Origin: Glossina fuscipes
Taxonomy: Eukaryota; Arthropoda; Insecta; Diptera; Glossinidae
Direction: 5' to 3'
Assembly (NCBI RefSeq): GCF_014805625.2
Contig: NW_024003855.1
Location: 876,956 to 940,955 of the forward strand
Length of the DNA: 64,000 nucleotides
In this document: positions 12,300 through 24,960 of the stretch, piece after piece
How the letters are laid out: the number at the start of each line of letters is the position of its first letter
Numbering within the stretch: the first letter of the stretch is position 1
Notes under the pieces: model-generated
Database searches by the model: none
Told to the model about the DNA's origin: nothing
What the model saw: the letters and a program-made list of their open reading frames with translations, nothing else
Position numbers and translations under genes: made by a program

Positions 12300-14979
12300 G
12301 TTTCTTCAGGCCCATTATCTCTCATTTATCAAAATGTTAGGGGCCTAAATTCGCAAATTCGTTCTACTTTTCTCAATTCAGTGAGCACGGAGTTTTTCTG
12401 TTTGGTCTTCACTGAAACTTGGCTAAAACCCGATCTTCATTCGTCGGAACTTTTTCACAATTCTTTCCAAGTCTTTAGAAATGATCGAGGGAATCGCATT
12501 GGTGGTGGTCTATTAATTGCCATATCTATGTCAGTCCCGTCCAATTTAATAGAATTTCCCACTTCTCCTGACCTTGAATTTATCGCATCCGTGCGAAAAT
12601 GCCTAATAAACAGCTATTTATAACCTGCTCCTATATTCCCCCAAATTTTGATATTTCTATTTACAAGAAACACGCTGCCCTCATTTGTGAAGTGGCCAAG
12701 CGGTCTAGACCCACCGATTTGGTCGTTGCATTGGGTGACTTCAACTTGCCTCAAGTCACTTGGTGTAACAGTATTTAATTCTGGCTGTTTGATTCCTACT
12801 TCAACGTCTGATAGGGCTGTTGTTCAATGAATTGTTTGATCATAATTTGGTGGACTGCTTGATCTCTGCTTTGCCAATTTTCCTGAGATTAGCGTAAATC
12901 GTTGTCCACCTTTTAGTTTACCTGAGGATTCTTATCATCCATCAATGTGCATTTCCTTTCATCATAAGAATGATGGTTCGTTGAACTGCCTTAATGTACC
13001 AAATCAAACTTTTTTAAATAAATGTTATGATTTTCATAAAATCAATATTGTATTGCTAAAACATCGTCTTTCACATATGAGGCTTGATTTCTCAACCGGA
13101 ACTATTGAAAGCTTATTGTCATCGTGCTACAATACATTAAATCTAGCTATTGCTGCATCCGTTCCGATCAAGCCGTGCCGACCTCGAAGCAGGTGTCCCC
13201 CGTGGTTTAATAAGACAATTAAATATTACAAGAATAGAAAAAACTCGCTATTCAAAAAATATTTAAAAAGTGGCTCTGCGCTCGACAATGCCGCTTACTC
13301 GGTAGCGAGGCATAGGCATTATTACAGCAGATACCTTCAGTTCATTAAATCCTCTCTGTTTGATAATCCTAATTTCTTTTTTAAATTTGTTAACTCTAAA
13401 AGAAAAATTTCTACATATCCTTCTCATGTTTCTTTTAATGGCTCTGATTCCTCGGATGATTTTGCAATCTCAAATCTGTGTGCGGAGTATTTCTGACAAA
13501 ATTTTTCGATTGCTAATTTCGATATATCAGCAAACTATCCATATCTTATAACTAACTCGGTTTCAATTCCCAACTTGGTTATTTCGTAAGATGAGGTTTT
13601 TAAAGGGCTGAGTTCTCTAAAACACAGTTGTGCGCCAGGACCTGATGGAATTCCATCCTGTGTACTTAAATCTTGTGCTGTCGAGTTATGTGGTGTATTC
13701 TCAAAGATTTTTAACCTGACCTTGAATTTAGGTGTTTTCCCTTCGTGTTGGAAGTGTAGTTTCCTTATTCCTACCCATAAGAGTGGAAGTAGACGATTTG
13801 TTGAGAACTACAGAGGCATAGCCAATTTGAGTGTCTTGCCCAAGTTGTTCGAGCGTATTGTGACTCAGCATGCGACCTTTGCACCAGCACGGCTTTAGGA
13901 AAGGGCGATCTACAGTCACCAACTTGTTAGAGTTTACTTGTCATGTTTTCAAGGCTTTTTCTAGTGGCTCTCACACAGATGTAATACACACTGATTTAAA
14001 CAAAGCGTTTGATACGTTTAACCATAACGTACTTACTATCTTTAAACTCCAAGCCTCTGACTTCCCTTTCTATTTAGTGAAATGGATAAGCTCTTAACTG
14101 CACAATAGATCCTTCAGGGTTTTGTTTAACTTCATCACCTCGGATGAATTTCCCGTTATGTCTGGCGTACCTCAAGGAAGTCGTTTAGATCCCATTTTAT
14201 TTAGTTTATACATTAACGATCTTCCATCGGTGGTTAATACCAGCCTGATCTTAATGTATGCTGATGATGTGAAACCTTTTTCTTCCTCCTCTGTTGAATC
14301 GCAATCACATCAGCTTCAAGGTGACTTGGATAATTTTGTTGCATGGTGCTCTGTGAATCTTCTGAAACTAAATCTGAGTAAATATAAGAAGCTTTCTTTC
14401 TCAAGAAGAAAGTCATTCATTACTCAGTATTTCATAGATTCGCATAAGTTGGAGGACGTCGATTCGATCATAGATTTAGGCGTTCATTTGATCATAGGTT
14501 ACGTTTCAACTTGCATATTGAGCTCTCGATAAGCAAAGCTTGGTCCGCGCTTGGTTTTATAAAAAGTTGGTCCAAAGAGCTTTATGATCCCTACATTACG
14601 AAAAGGTTGTACATGTTAGACCCGTACTCGAGTATGCGTCTGTTGTGTGGTCTTCTTCATATATGTGCTATGTAGATTCAATTGAATCTGTTCAAAAGCA
14701 ATTCTTGCTGTTTTCCCTTAGAAATTTGAGTTGGGATCCGATTGCATCTCTTCTAACCTATGAAAATAGGTTGCTTCTGCTGTCCTTACTGTGTCTTGAG
14801 AAACGTAGGTTTGGTCTTGGCGTTTCCTTTCTAATTGAAGTAATAAATGGTGCTATTGACTCGCCTTCATTACTTGGTGAAATAAGCTTTAATGTCCCCA
14901 ATCGCTTCTCTAGGCACTTTATCTTGGTTAAGCTTAGTCAGTGTAAATATAATTATAAGCTGTTGAATCCGCTCCGGTT
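12300..14979 (+). pseudogene. Non-LTR ORF2 relic: APE endonuclease and reverse transcriptase
   Basis: Endonuclease motifs are IYQNVRGL, VFTETWLKPDL, NRIGGGLLIAI and VALGDFNLPQ (12300-12790). A connector follows (12945-13496, with PPWFNKTIKYYKNRKNSL and NAAYSVARHRHYYS). The RT has CAPGPDGIPS, LIPTHKSGS, RKGRSTVTNLLEF, SGVPQGSRLDPILFSLYIND and LMYADDV, with YADD at about 14258. The C-terminal region is ESVQKQFLLFSLRNLSWDP. No RNase H follows. Many stops and frameshifts inactivate it. The enzyme would nick target DNA and prime cDNA synthesis from the nick. Confidence 0.85.
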
Positions 14980-15600
14980 ACGCCAGACAGTTTGAATCCG
15001 CTCTATTCCGAGAATTCGCCGAAGTGCTTGGCTCCAAAGTCGTCGATACAACATCATATCAAATTCAAAGTGACGGACAAATTGAAAGATGGTATCGAAC
15101 TTTGAAAAAGTCTGTTAAATGTTGCACTGGTAAAAAATTGACAGATATTTTATCGCAAGCACTATGGGGCTTCGCAGTTCAGTAAACGCTGATACTAATT
15201 ACGTGTCGGCTGAATTCGTCTATGGTGCAACCCAACTTTTCCGTGGTCAATTTGTAGCTGAAAAAATTTACTCGGCAAATGACAGGTGGGTAGAAATTCT
15301 TGCGACAATATACAAAATATGAAAGTTTGCAAAGTAAGTCAACACAGAAATACACCTTGGAATATTCCTGGACATATGACAACATGTTCCTATGTGTTTT
15401 AAGGAACGATTTCGCATTAAAGCCTTTATAACTACCTCATACTGAGCATCACAAAGTTATTAAACGGTTCGATAAAACGCTTGTTATTAAAGTAAACAAC
15501 ACAGAAAAAACCATATCAGCTGATAGATTCAGTCGTGAAACTATATGAAGAGCGTGAAATTATAAATCTTCGTGGAGGTAGAGTTATATATTTCTAGTCA
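14980..15600 (+). pseudogene. Gypsy integrase relic, C-terminal part
   Basis: It resumes the interrupted integrase with ARQFESALFREFAEVLGSK, SDGQIERWYRTLKKSVK, LSQALWGFAVQ and EFVYGATQLFRGQF, which are the core's last catalytic region (E in the GQIER motif) and C-terminal domain. Then come weaker pieces (NDFALKP, VIKRFDKTLVIKVNN, TISADRF) and a terminal RGGRVIYF-like end. A purine-rich AAAGGAGGATATTATAGGGA near 15615 could be the polypurine tract before a 3' LTR, which I could not delimit. Confidence 0.8.
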
Positions 15601-18600
15601 AATTGAAACTAAAGGAGGATATTATAGGGAGGAATTAGTAATAGTTCTGAGTTTAAGTTTGGTAGCAACTTGCTAAAAAATATTTAGAGAATGCTAGAGG
15701 TCGGTAAGCTTGTTGGTAGAAATGAAATAAAAAGTAATTAATAAATTTCATCGGGTGAAAACTTGGGATTTACTTTAAATAAACAATTCGCAGCCGGTTG
15801 CGGGATATTTTACATAATAATAACAATACAATATCACAGTATAAAACATATATATAGATGTATGTATGTATACATATAAATTCTAAAATATTTACAATTA
15901 AATATGGTAGCACCGATTATATGAATTTATTAGTTGTATCTTAAATTATTTATGAAGTCTTCTTATCGAATTTACAGAAAAACAAACTATACATGTCGAA
16001 TATTTTGAAGATTAAAAGATTACATTACGATATCGAAAAGTCATGCCTGCCAACAATGAGAGCTGCATTCGCCATTTATTTTATACACTCCTTCTATGAA
16101 ACTTTTCTCCTCGGTTTTCACAATAACTCTTTTTCATTGACCTAAACTGTTAAAACAACGTTTTAATGCGGAAGCCACTGTGTCCTATACGCATTTACAT
16201 ACATACTATATATTGCTGCAATGGTTAATTCATCTTTTTTCACCAATATTCTGTCTGTTATTATTTGCTATAGTTACTAGTACAAATCCCTTTCTAGAGT
16301 TTTTTACTTTAGAGACATTTGGTGAAATGTCGCTTTAAATTACAAGTTTTCCGTCTCTTTTCTATATCCTTTTACGTGAAAAATTTTTCCCAGTTTCATA
16401 AAATTGTTTCTCTTGTGTGTTTACTCCCAATACACCAAATGGAAACATTGAGTTTTCATCTTGTTTAAAATCAAAAAGCGACTTGTTACAAAAACAAAAT
16501 TTCGCGTGCACTACGAAGTACCAAAGTTTTATATCAATTTTTTTATGTTTATTTTTTTTTCATTACACAATCTTTTGCTTTTATTTACAAAACACCCGCT
16601 CTAGTGAAAAAAAGTATTTATTTTTATTACTTCGACCCATTGCACAACAAATCTCTCCAATGGACGTTAATTTTAGCGCACGAAAGTATAGTCCGATATA
16701 GTCCGACAATACAATGACAATACAAGCAAATCCCACACTGAATGCATCGCCTCAAATTTTTTTCCCCGGTACACCAATATCTCAAGAATGCTAAATTTTC
16801 TTTGCGACCAACATTAATAGTCGTTGAAACTAACAATCTCCGATAGAGTTGCAATTGTAAGAAATGTTACAGGGACGTAGATCAATAAGTTGAAGCCTAA
16901 GTTATTGAGGCCGCAAATCCAGGTTATGTCATGATTACGCACTGCTCTCAATGAAGTAAAGGCAACATTCAGAGTTATCAGATAATTGACATATATTCCA
17001 ACACAGCTTATATAAATAATTTTTGGTAACGTAAAAATTATGATTCTGCACTCATTGCGATTCAACGAGATTCCTAATTAAGTAACTATATCAACCCCTA
17101 AAAAATTTGAAATAGTCCCCAAAGTGGATATTTTGAACAAAGTCGTAGTCATATTTAAATTCACATGAGAGCATTTGGTAGCGATGTTCAAAGTTTTATG
17201 GACTTTCTGTGCCGCCGGTTTGCATAGCATTATATAAATTTAGAGAAATGAGCTTACGTTCACAAGGTAATATCAGTTCCTAATAAACCAGTATTGGACA
17301 GGGGAGCTCATAATTCTTTCGGTCCCAGCGATTTTGAGCAATAATATTTTTAATGGATTTAATCGGTCTTGCATCGGACAGGTCTATAGTTTCCAACAAG
17401 GTGCTTTCCAGATATTTATAAAAGGTGGTAAAGAAAAGGAAAAATGATTATTACCATTTTAGAAAAGAAATGAAAAATAGATCTTTATAACGATAACACG
17501 AAGCAGTGTAAATTTGCACCATGATTGCAATATTGGAGAAATTGCTCTACTTACAAACTTTGTGAATACTATTTGGAGCTGTTGTAACCGCACTATATAG
17601 TCAGACAATTTGCCTCACATAGAGTGCTAGGAATCTATAATGTGGCTTGATACAAAATATGTAAATGTGTATGCTTAACTCGTCACAAGCAGCTCTGATT
17701 GCTGCCCTAGTAACCGTAGGTTCGATGCCAGCCTGAGTCGACAAAGACACAATACCTCACCTGCACTGACAAATTATCCAGCCCAACCTATATAACCAGT
17801 ATACTGATTACTGTGCGGCTTAATTTTGTAGGATTACACTTTTTTTCATAAGTTTAAGACAAAAGTACTGCTCAATGAAACCGATCCCTCGGGGTAATCG
17901 AGGCTGGAATGCTAACCATAATACGCTTAGGCACCCATCAATCGCAAACTCTTATGTTTAAAGTTGCACTGCTTTATAACTATAAACATCGAATTTAAAA
18001 CTTACTACTTCGCTGCATTGTAAATTATATGTGTGTAATCAATTACTTCATAAGCTACTTCAGTTATAATTTAACGAAAAACGCAGCAACAATTAAGACC
18101 GATTAATATATGAAAAGATAAGCCAGTCATAAGTCTACGTATGTATCCTGGGTTTGAATGAGAAAAAGATGAAGAAAAATTGTATAAAATTAATTATAAA
18201 ATATAGTAAAACTAAATAATAAACGTTTGTAACACTACAAAAAAAAAGCCACTGAATAATGAGTTACATTGCTTCAAGCAAAGTAACAAGTGGAGTCTTC
18301 ATTCATGCAATTAAGCGAAAATGGTTTGATATCAAATAAAGAACAATATATCAGTAAGCTTTCGGTCATTTGCATAGGTTCATTTTAGTAATCGTCAGTG
18401 GTGTTTATAAGTTGATTATCAATAATAATAATTATCCTTTGTCAAATGTTCATAATATGAAGGGGAGACTAAAATGATTGAAAAGGCTCTGGTCTCTGCC
18501 ATCTGCAATGAAATAAACATTATGATCGCATGAAACTACTTATACAAAATTTATTGTGATTTGAAGTGTATTACAAATTAAAGCTAAATCTTGTGTTACA

Positions 18601-19984
18601 TTCTAAAAAATTTCTCATTGAAAATGGGTTTATAAAAATAGCTTCATATTTTCGAATGAATTTTTTGTTTTCAAAATTTAAAATGTAATCATTTAAAATT
18701 ATATCCCCTTTGTGAGTAAAACAATTTCATTTGCAATTTATTTTGTTTTCCATTTCCTGCTATTTTCTCTTATAACTTCAAACCTGAAAATCAATCTTAA
18801 CGCACAAAACGTAAGCAATTTAGCTTTCGTCTCTTGTGACAGATTTGAGAGAGTGTTTTTCGCAGTTATTATACAACATAAAGCAAAAAACTCACAACGC
18901 GAAACTTAAATTTAGCTGTCACTATACATAATTAGTAGCCTAATATATTAGCGTAAGTATGAATAGATGGACTCAAGCAAGTGAAAAAATCAAAGTTAGT
19001 TTACATGAACTTAATAAACGAAAGCATAAGCATATAAAGCTTATTGGTTAATTCTTAGTTGATTTGCACAGTGTTTCTGTTGCTATTATGAAGTTAAAAT
19101 CTCTTAGTATTTTTTTTTTAACTCATTGTATAACCCTTTTTATGATCATTACATGCTGTAATTGTAGTTTTTAATAATGTAATATCATCGATATAAACTA
19201 TTTTTTGCACCGGAATCTTGAAACGTGCCAATTGAGGTATTAATACGGTATATATGCTTTTACGCGTATTCAATATATTTAGTGCAGTTTTCTGGATTTC
19301 CAATAAAGTACTAAGGCTTACTTATTTATTTTACATGACTGGTTTCAGGTCTACGGGCCACAATTTCTTTGCTTTAAGATATTGTAACATAATACAACAA
19401 ATTATTTTTACAATGCATAACTATCTGAATACAATAGCTGTATCAATAAATTCTGCATATTGAAATTGGTTAGTTTATGGAGCGTATCTGACGAGTTCAT
19501 GTCTTTCGAAATTTTAGGTATCCATAGTTTAGATATTGTTTTTCCCAGTTTCAACTGTTTAGAAGCTCTCGTTAATACGTTTCTAGTCAAAAAAGTTATA
19601 GTCTTAAGGACAGTGAACTTCCGCGTACATCCTGCCGAAAAGCAACACAGGAAGCGAATTTTAATTCGGCCATGGAACTTTTGCTGCTTGCGGATTATTT
19701 TTCAGACCAACTTGCTTCTGACTACCACTGGTTGACATTGATACAATCCTGTTTAGCGCATCAAGGGCTCACCAAATTTTAGGATGAGCAGAAGTGTGTT
19801 GATAAATACTTTACCTCTAAATCACGAAGTTTCTATCGCGGGGCCATGCCTAAGCTACCACACAAGAATTAAAAGACGATAGATAATAATGGTGAATATT
19901 TTCATTGCACGTTTTAACAAGTATTCTTTCATTGAATTTAACCAAAACATACGCAGCACATATTGAGACACCTAAACTTTAAAT
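15601..19984. other. Intron sequence, no gene recognised
   Basis: Long AT-rich stretches with short frames. The minus frame at 16814-17065 (83 residues) is hydrophobic with two possible membrane segments, but no family was recognised. A GGTTCGATGCC at 17719-17729 looks like a tRNA B box without a convincing tRNA or SINE around it. Confidence 0.4.
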
Positions 19985-20170
19985 GTAGATTTTATTGCGG
20001 ATAGGAATTAGTGATTACGGAGTTTATGGAGCAAGATGACGACATTAGTAGACAACTGGCTGCCTTGTATACTCATTTATGTTATAACTTCTTTTTGCAC
20101 ATGAAATGTATCTATGTAACTAGGTAATATTCCTATGGCTTTATAGTTAATTAATAAAGGAATAAATGAA
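19985..20170 (+). mobile_element. Non-LTR family B, 3' end fragment
   Basis: It is similar to the 3' end of the element at 31690-33810. Shared blocks in order are a TTAGTGATTACGGAG-like start, GAGCAAGA, TAGCTGATTTGTA/CTGCCTTGTATAC, CTTCTTTTTG, ATCTATGTAACTAG and CTATGGCTTTATAG. It carries the stop region and 3' UTR only, as expected of a 5'-truncated insertion. Confidence 0.7.
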
Positions 20171-21655
20171 AATCGGAAGGTATGAAAACATAACTCCTTT
20201 TAGTATAGAAAAATAGAGAACTTTCGCTACAATTATTGAAACGGCTGACGGAAGTAAAATTTGGAAATATTCAATGTGAATGGGTATAAACGATAAAAAA
20301 AGTTAAAATTATTATGCTAAAATAGTATGTCCCATAGAACATAGAAATGTTTGTCCTTCGTAAAAATTGAATGCAATGTGATGTCACATCGAGACATCTT
20401 TTCCCGTCCTTACTATGTATATCAAATTTTACAAGAAGCCGGTTTCTAATTTGTTCATATTTTTACTGTTGTTGCCGAAAACGCCGCGTATTTTATTAGC
20501 ATAAAACTAATTTGATGCAATATATAACCTCCTAAACAATATAATTTTGTGCGCAGTACGCTGCGATGTCTTGTAAAAGTATCGTCCAAAAATATTGTTA
20601 ATACAGTTAAATTTTTTTTGTAGCAACAGCTAATTTCATCATCTACTAACACCCCTATTCTTATGAGATGTAGAAATTGAATGTGAGCGTTTTTTGATGA
20701 CATTTAGCTTTATAGAATATATGTTTGCTATCAAGGCTAATAATGAAAATATTCCCTACGATAGTCAATGGTCTTTTATTTTTATCGGGCAGATGATGAA
20801 CGTCGCGGTAGAAGCTTGCTGGTTGCGACGTACAACAATTATCGGTTTATTTTCGGACATCTTTAAGTTTACAGAACCTCTAATCTACTAAATATGACTG
20901 CGCTAATCTGAACAAATATTAGTCACGAGGAAGCATAAATCGCATTGGGATTCAGCCTAAGTTAAAAGAAAGTTAAAGATCATTCTCTGGGTTGCTTTTG
21001 TTAAAGACGGGCGGACATATGCGGGTCTTCATGCTTTTTGAAACCAAATTTTTTTCCCAGGGTTTCCCTGTAACTATTTTCGAACTTCTTAATATCTTTC
21101 CGAATTTTCACTACACTATTTAATCATTTTTGTAGTTTCAGCTGTATTTTTTTCGAGCTTAATACAGTCAAAAACAAGAAAAACAGTTCCCCAAACGACA
21201 TACAAATATTTACGTTTTGATACACAGTCAACGGTAGCTTCTAAACAACTGAAACTTATCGCGTACAAGCATCAATATCCAGGCTATGTATATGCGAAAC
21301 TTCAAAAAAAACGAATGCTACTTGTGCGGTTTATGAAGCAACCAATTTCATTTTGCAGAAGCTATTTCTACGGTTAATATATGTGAATTATATCGATTTT
21401 GCTTCTTCGATATATTTCCGTGCAATAGTAAAGAGTTAAGTATACTTTTTCGGGGTTCCCACAAAACATGATATATTTTGCGTAAGTAAGCGTTAAAACG
21501 ATATTATAGTTGCACCTATTTCTAATAATTGGTGATCCCGAGTTTAAAAGCAAATTAATGAAGATTAAACACTATTTAATTTAGGAAAATTTTTATTTCC
21601 GGGAACCACAACATTTAGGCACGAATTTATTTCAACCTAATTATAACAACCCAAA
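20171..21655. other. Intron sequence, no gene recognised
   Basis: Only short frames (for example 20694-20891) with no recognisable motif. A GGTGATCCCGAG at about 21532 could be a decayed retroelement primer site upstream of the gag relic at 21656. Confidence 0.35.
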
Positions 21656-22140
21656 ATGGGAAAACAAAACAATGCCGCTGAAGAGATCTTCTGAACACAA
21701 CAATCCCCAAAACAATTCAAATTCGAAAAGATCTAGAAAAGCGAGTAATGATTGTACGCAACATAATACATTTCGAAGAGTTGAAATTTTTCCATAGCCG
21801 GTTAAAGCAATCAGCCACATTCATTTATCGTAATTTTTAATAAACGATTCTATGTTACACGTTCATAACATTTTTTTGACATATGAAGTTATATATAGTT
21901 ATATAGTAATAAAATTATTAGAACCTGAAACATGACATTACAGTGCAGATGCACCTAAGAAACCGGTAATTGGTTATTACGAAAAATTAAAAGAAGAGCT
22001 TATTTTAAGATTTCTCGAATCGGAAAAAAAACAACCAGTGAAGCGTTGGAATAGTCAAATAAAAAACCAAGTCTAATCCTCAAAGATATGAACGAAACTT
22101 GGCAGGTGCTGTACTGTAAACATATGGAGATGTACCGTTT
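21656..22140 (+). pseudogene. Second Gypsy-type gag relic
   Basis: A possible start MGKQNNAAEEIF at 21656 is followed, at about 21960-22140 in two frames, by YYEKLKEELILRFLESEKKQ and NKKPSLILKDMNETWQ. These match the gag helix pattern of Gypsy elements (LxxELIxRFxxSExK, then KPSxxLxxM), also seen at 9100-9200. It is frameshifted and short. I did not find the rest of this element with certainty. Confidence 0.55.
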
Positions 22141-22409
22141 CAGCTTCTAAAAAGAAGGACTTATTCTAGATAAATCATCTCCTGATTCTCATATTACAGG
22201 GTAGGGACTTGACTCTAGCACTAAAAACTTCTCTTAACAAAGTTACTCAAAACCGGATTGAATTATTATCAAGCGTAGTCCTTGAGGTTTATTAATTAAT
22301 TATTGAGTCATAGTCGTACTAGAATTAATAGTAGAATCAACAGTAACCAAAAGATTTGTCATCGTCAGATGTTATTTGAAAACGTTTTATGGAAATACTT
22401 TGAAACTCT

Positions 22410-22580
22410 ACCATGTGCAAGCGGAAATATTCTGCACAACTGCAATGCATTTTTCAAGAAAGTATACTTTTCCAGTTTTTAATCTAATTTTGCACTCGGT
22501 ATATTCAACTTTTGGAGATTTTTGAAGATTACCTTTATCGCGATGTAGAAGATCGGCATTTTACATTGCTCCTTCTATCT
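22410..22580. repeat. Repeat shared with 30440-30600
   Basis: Blocks such as TTTTTCAAGAAAGTATACTT, CCAGTTTT, GCACTC and TATCGCGATGTAGAAG align in order with TTTTTTTAAGAAAGTGTATT, CCAGTTGT, GCACTG and TATCGCGGTGTAAAAG near 30470-30560. The reverse strand at 30396-30758 is open for 120 residues (IHFLKKIYAAEPKSSY). The family is unknown. Confidence 0.5.
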
Positions 22581-22790
22581 ATTTGGTTCTTTTCTATCTG
22601 ACTGTTTTTGTGATGCCTAATTTGGTTATATTTGAGTATTACTCTAGCTATACCAATCACCTCTTTCTGCTGATGCAAGAGAGCACTGAAAAAGGCGCAG
22701 TCATCTACCTCCTGCAACCAATGTAGTAAATACCAAATTCTTTTATAGCTGCTCGAAATGCACAAAGGAATCGCATGAAACTATTTTAAC

Positions 22791-23159
22791 TTAGCAACTT
22801 CAACCAGGTTATCGCGAGTTCTGCGACACGCAAAAATTAAAAACGTAGAAAGCAAACTTGAGACACAACTTAACTCATGTATCAATGATATGGAAACTGC
22901 CATGAAAATAACGGAGGGTGACTTAGTGGAGAGGAACCATTTGTTGGAATTAATGGAAAGAATGCGTTTTGGAAACAGTATCTTCCCACGCGTGGAGTAG
23001 TTCTTATCGCATATCGTAGGCGATGGCCTGTATTCTCAAATCTATACCAATGAAAATTTAACGTCGCTTTGCGAGAAAATTAGCTCCCGATTCAAAAAGA
23101 TAAGGAGAAATGGAAAAATCGTTAAACTAAAATTTAGAACCACGATCTGCCTAGCGTAA
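22791..23159 (+). pseudogene. Unassigned coding-like frame with one stop
   Basis: One frame stays open for 69 codons, meets a single TAG at 22998, and continues for 53 codons to TAA at 23157. The inferred protein is charged and helical, with segments LETQLNSCINDMETAMK, LVERNHLLELMERMRFGNS, LTSLCEKISSRFKKIRR and KIVKLKFR. The first part has a coiled-coil look. A possible splice acceptor (TTTTAACTTAG) precedes it. No family was recognised. It could be part of an LTR element (a gag relic is 650 bp upstream), a decayed host pseudogene, or chance. Confidence 0.35.
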
Positions 23160-23489
23160 GTCTGGCAGTCAAATGAGGGTGCTCATGTAACGTATGATCA
23201 TTAACCCTTTGTGAATTGGTATAACGAAGTCTAATTAATTATCTACTCCTTTTTCGATATTCCTATTAACATTTCAGCTTTTTTTAAATTTATTGTAGTT
23301 AAGAACTTTGAAATATATAAGGAACTACAGTATCCATAAGTTTATGCAAGTCAAATTAATTTAGTCACATATTTGAAATAATCTTTTTATCATATTGCTC
23401 ATTTTCTTTCTTTGAGTTTGTGTAATAGTCATCTTGCGTTATTGCCACTCACATATCCCCGCTAGATTTGAGTCTTGCGCCAACTGTCA

Positions 23490-24960
23490 ACAACTAATTT
23501 TTCCGAAGCGACGTGGTGTGTGATGGCGTTAATTTTAATATTGCACGACTTAACTGCCAGAGTGTTAGTGATTCTTGCACATCTGCGAGGGATGATCACC
23601 TTTGGAATCTTCTTATCGTTTATAGCTAATACATTTAACATTTATGCGGTAAGTGAAACTTGGGTAGAAGAAAATACAAATATATACAATCCGCATGAGT
23701 AGACGAGTAGGTAAAAATCACGACTTAATGGTCGCGAATTCATATCTAACTGCGGTAGAGTTTTCAATACATGCGAGCGTGTGACCTAAGTTATCCAGCA
23801 GCCTGAAGTCCATACTTTGTAAATTTATTACAAAATATGTAGATAGTAAATAAAAAAATATTGTATATATTTATAAATGATCAATCATTATCCGGAATTG
23901 GTGGAGCTTATATATTTCCGCTAAACTTCGTTAAAGTGTGGTCTTTTTCGTCATGGAAAAAGAGATCTGTGAGTTTCTCGTAGTTGAACTGAGCCTCCAT
24001 AATAACAAATACTTTCTTGATGTGGTCTGCTTGCCTAAAGGCGATAACTTACGCCTATTGCCACAAATTTATAACAACAGGACATTTTAATTACAATCTA
24101 TTTCAATCAGATAAATTTTTTAATATAGAAACCATGTGTTTACAGAATGGTCTCTAAACTGACATACTTGCTTGCCGACCCGTTTTAATGTTCAGCAACA
24201 ATTTACGCTGCGCTTAGCGATTACTTTCTCATAAGCTCCGTACGAACGAAGTGCTTGATGAGAAAAGAAAGGAATGTAGCCTACACTGATTTTTTTCAAC
24301 GTGGCACCTCTAATCAAACGAGGAATATTCTCCGTAATTAAAGTAGATTGGCAGGTGGCAGCGATGAGGTGGATGTAGACGATATCAATGGGTTCTTCAT
24401 TCTAAATCAATTTAATACCCGCGATTGAACGTAAGTTTTAATAACTTTAGGCATAGAGAATTTTCCTTATCATCCCAAAATATGGATAAAAGCATATTCT
24501 GCACTACCATTCGCAAAGTAACCCCTATTTTAGGTAGCATTGACAGAATATCCATCAAACTTGTGAGTTTGATCCTTGTAGCTTAAACAAGAGACATTCC
24601 TAATCAGGCCTCACAAAATAACGATCCCATTTCACATCCTACCGTGTCTTTATAAAATAATGCAGCACATAATTAACGAGCAAATTAATTAGGGATAGCC
24701 CTGTGTTCTTGTCTCTCTTCATTTAAAAAGAGCATCATTACTAACAAACTTTCAGAAAAATCCATTCTCCTGTAGTGCCGGCTGGCCTAATACAGCGATT
24801 ACAATTTTCCAGATCAAATAGGAACCATTTTATGTCAATGTCACGTCTACCTCTATCTCTTTCCATCTTTTTGACAGCATTTATTGTCTGCGTTGATGAT
24901 TTCTTCAATTTAGTTTAGAAGAAGATTGACGATGTTTTTAAACGCGTAAATTTATGGCTT
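23490..24960 (+). pseudogene. Non-LTR family B relic: endonuclease and RT fragments
   Basis: Frames read IARLNCQS then FNIYAVSETWVEENTNIYN (endonuclease start), DVDDINGFFILNQFNTRD, FRHREFSLSSQNMDKSI and SIDRISIKLVSLILV. The second group aligns with NAFNGFFVENQLNFRD, YKDRDLFSSSQNVDDSI and GFDLVSVQLDNLILP of the copy at 32.3 kb, in the same order. A weak end fragment (RVNLWLLPAG) is near 24950. It is heavily deleted and broken. Confidence 0.7.

Larger units (their letters stand above)
10741..14979 (+). mobile_element. Jockey/CR1-type non-LTR retrotransposon (family A, copy 1) nested in Gypsy
   Basis: It has a T-rich 5' leader, ORF1 from 11274 with a PHD-type finger and an RRM-like C-terminus, and ORF2 with endonuclease and RT but no RNase H. 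The left and right flanks are two halves of one Gypsy integrase: ...ACTGACGC at 10740 and ACGCCAGACAG at 14980, rejoining in frame as T-D-A-R-Q-F-E. ACGC therefore appears as a 4 bp target duplication. Compared with copy 4 (51.3-52.3 kb), this copy lacks about the last 190 bp or more, which is odd for an element class usually truncated at the 5' end. Confidence 0.85.

Noticed and set aside
16814..17065. Hydrophobic minus-strand frame that might be part of a receptor
   Set aside because: No recognisable receptor motif, splice structure or neighbouring exon.
17680..17740. tRNA-like B box GGTTCGATGCC
   Set aside because: No acceptor, D or anticodon stems could be formed and no A box at the right distance; not called as tRNA or SINE.
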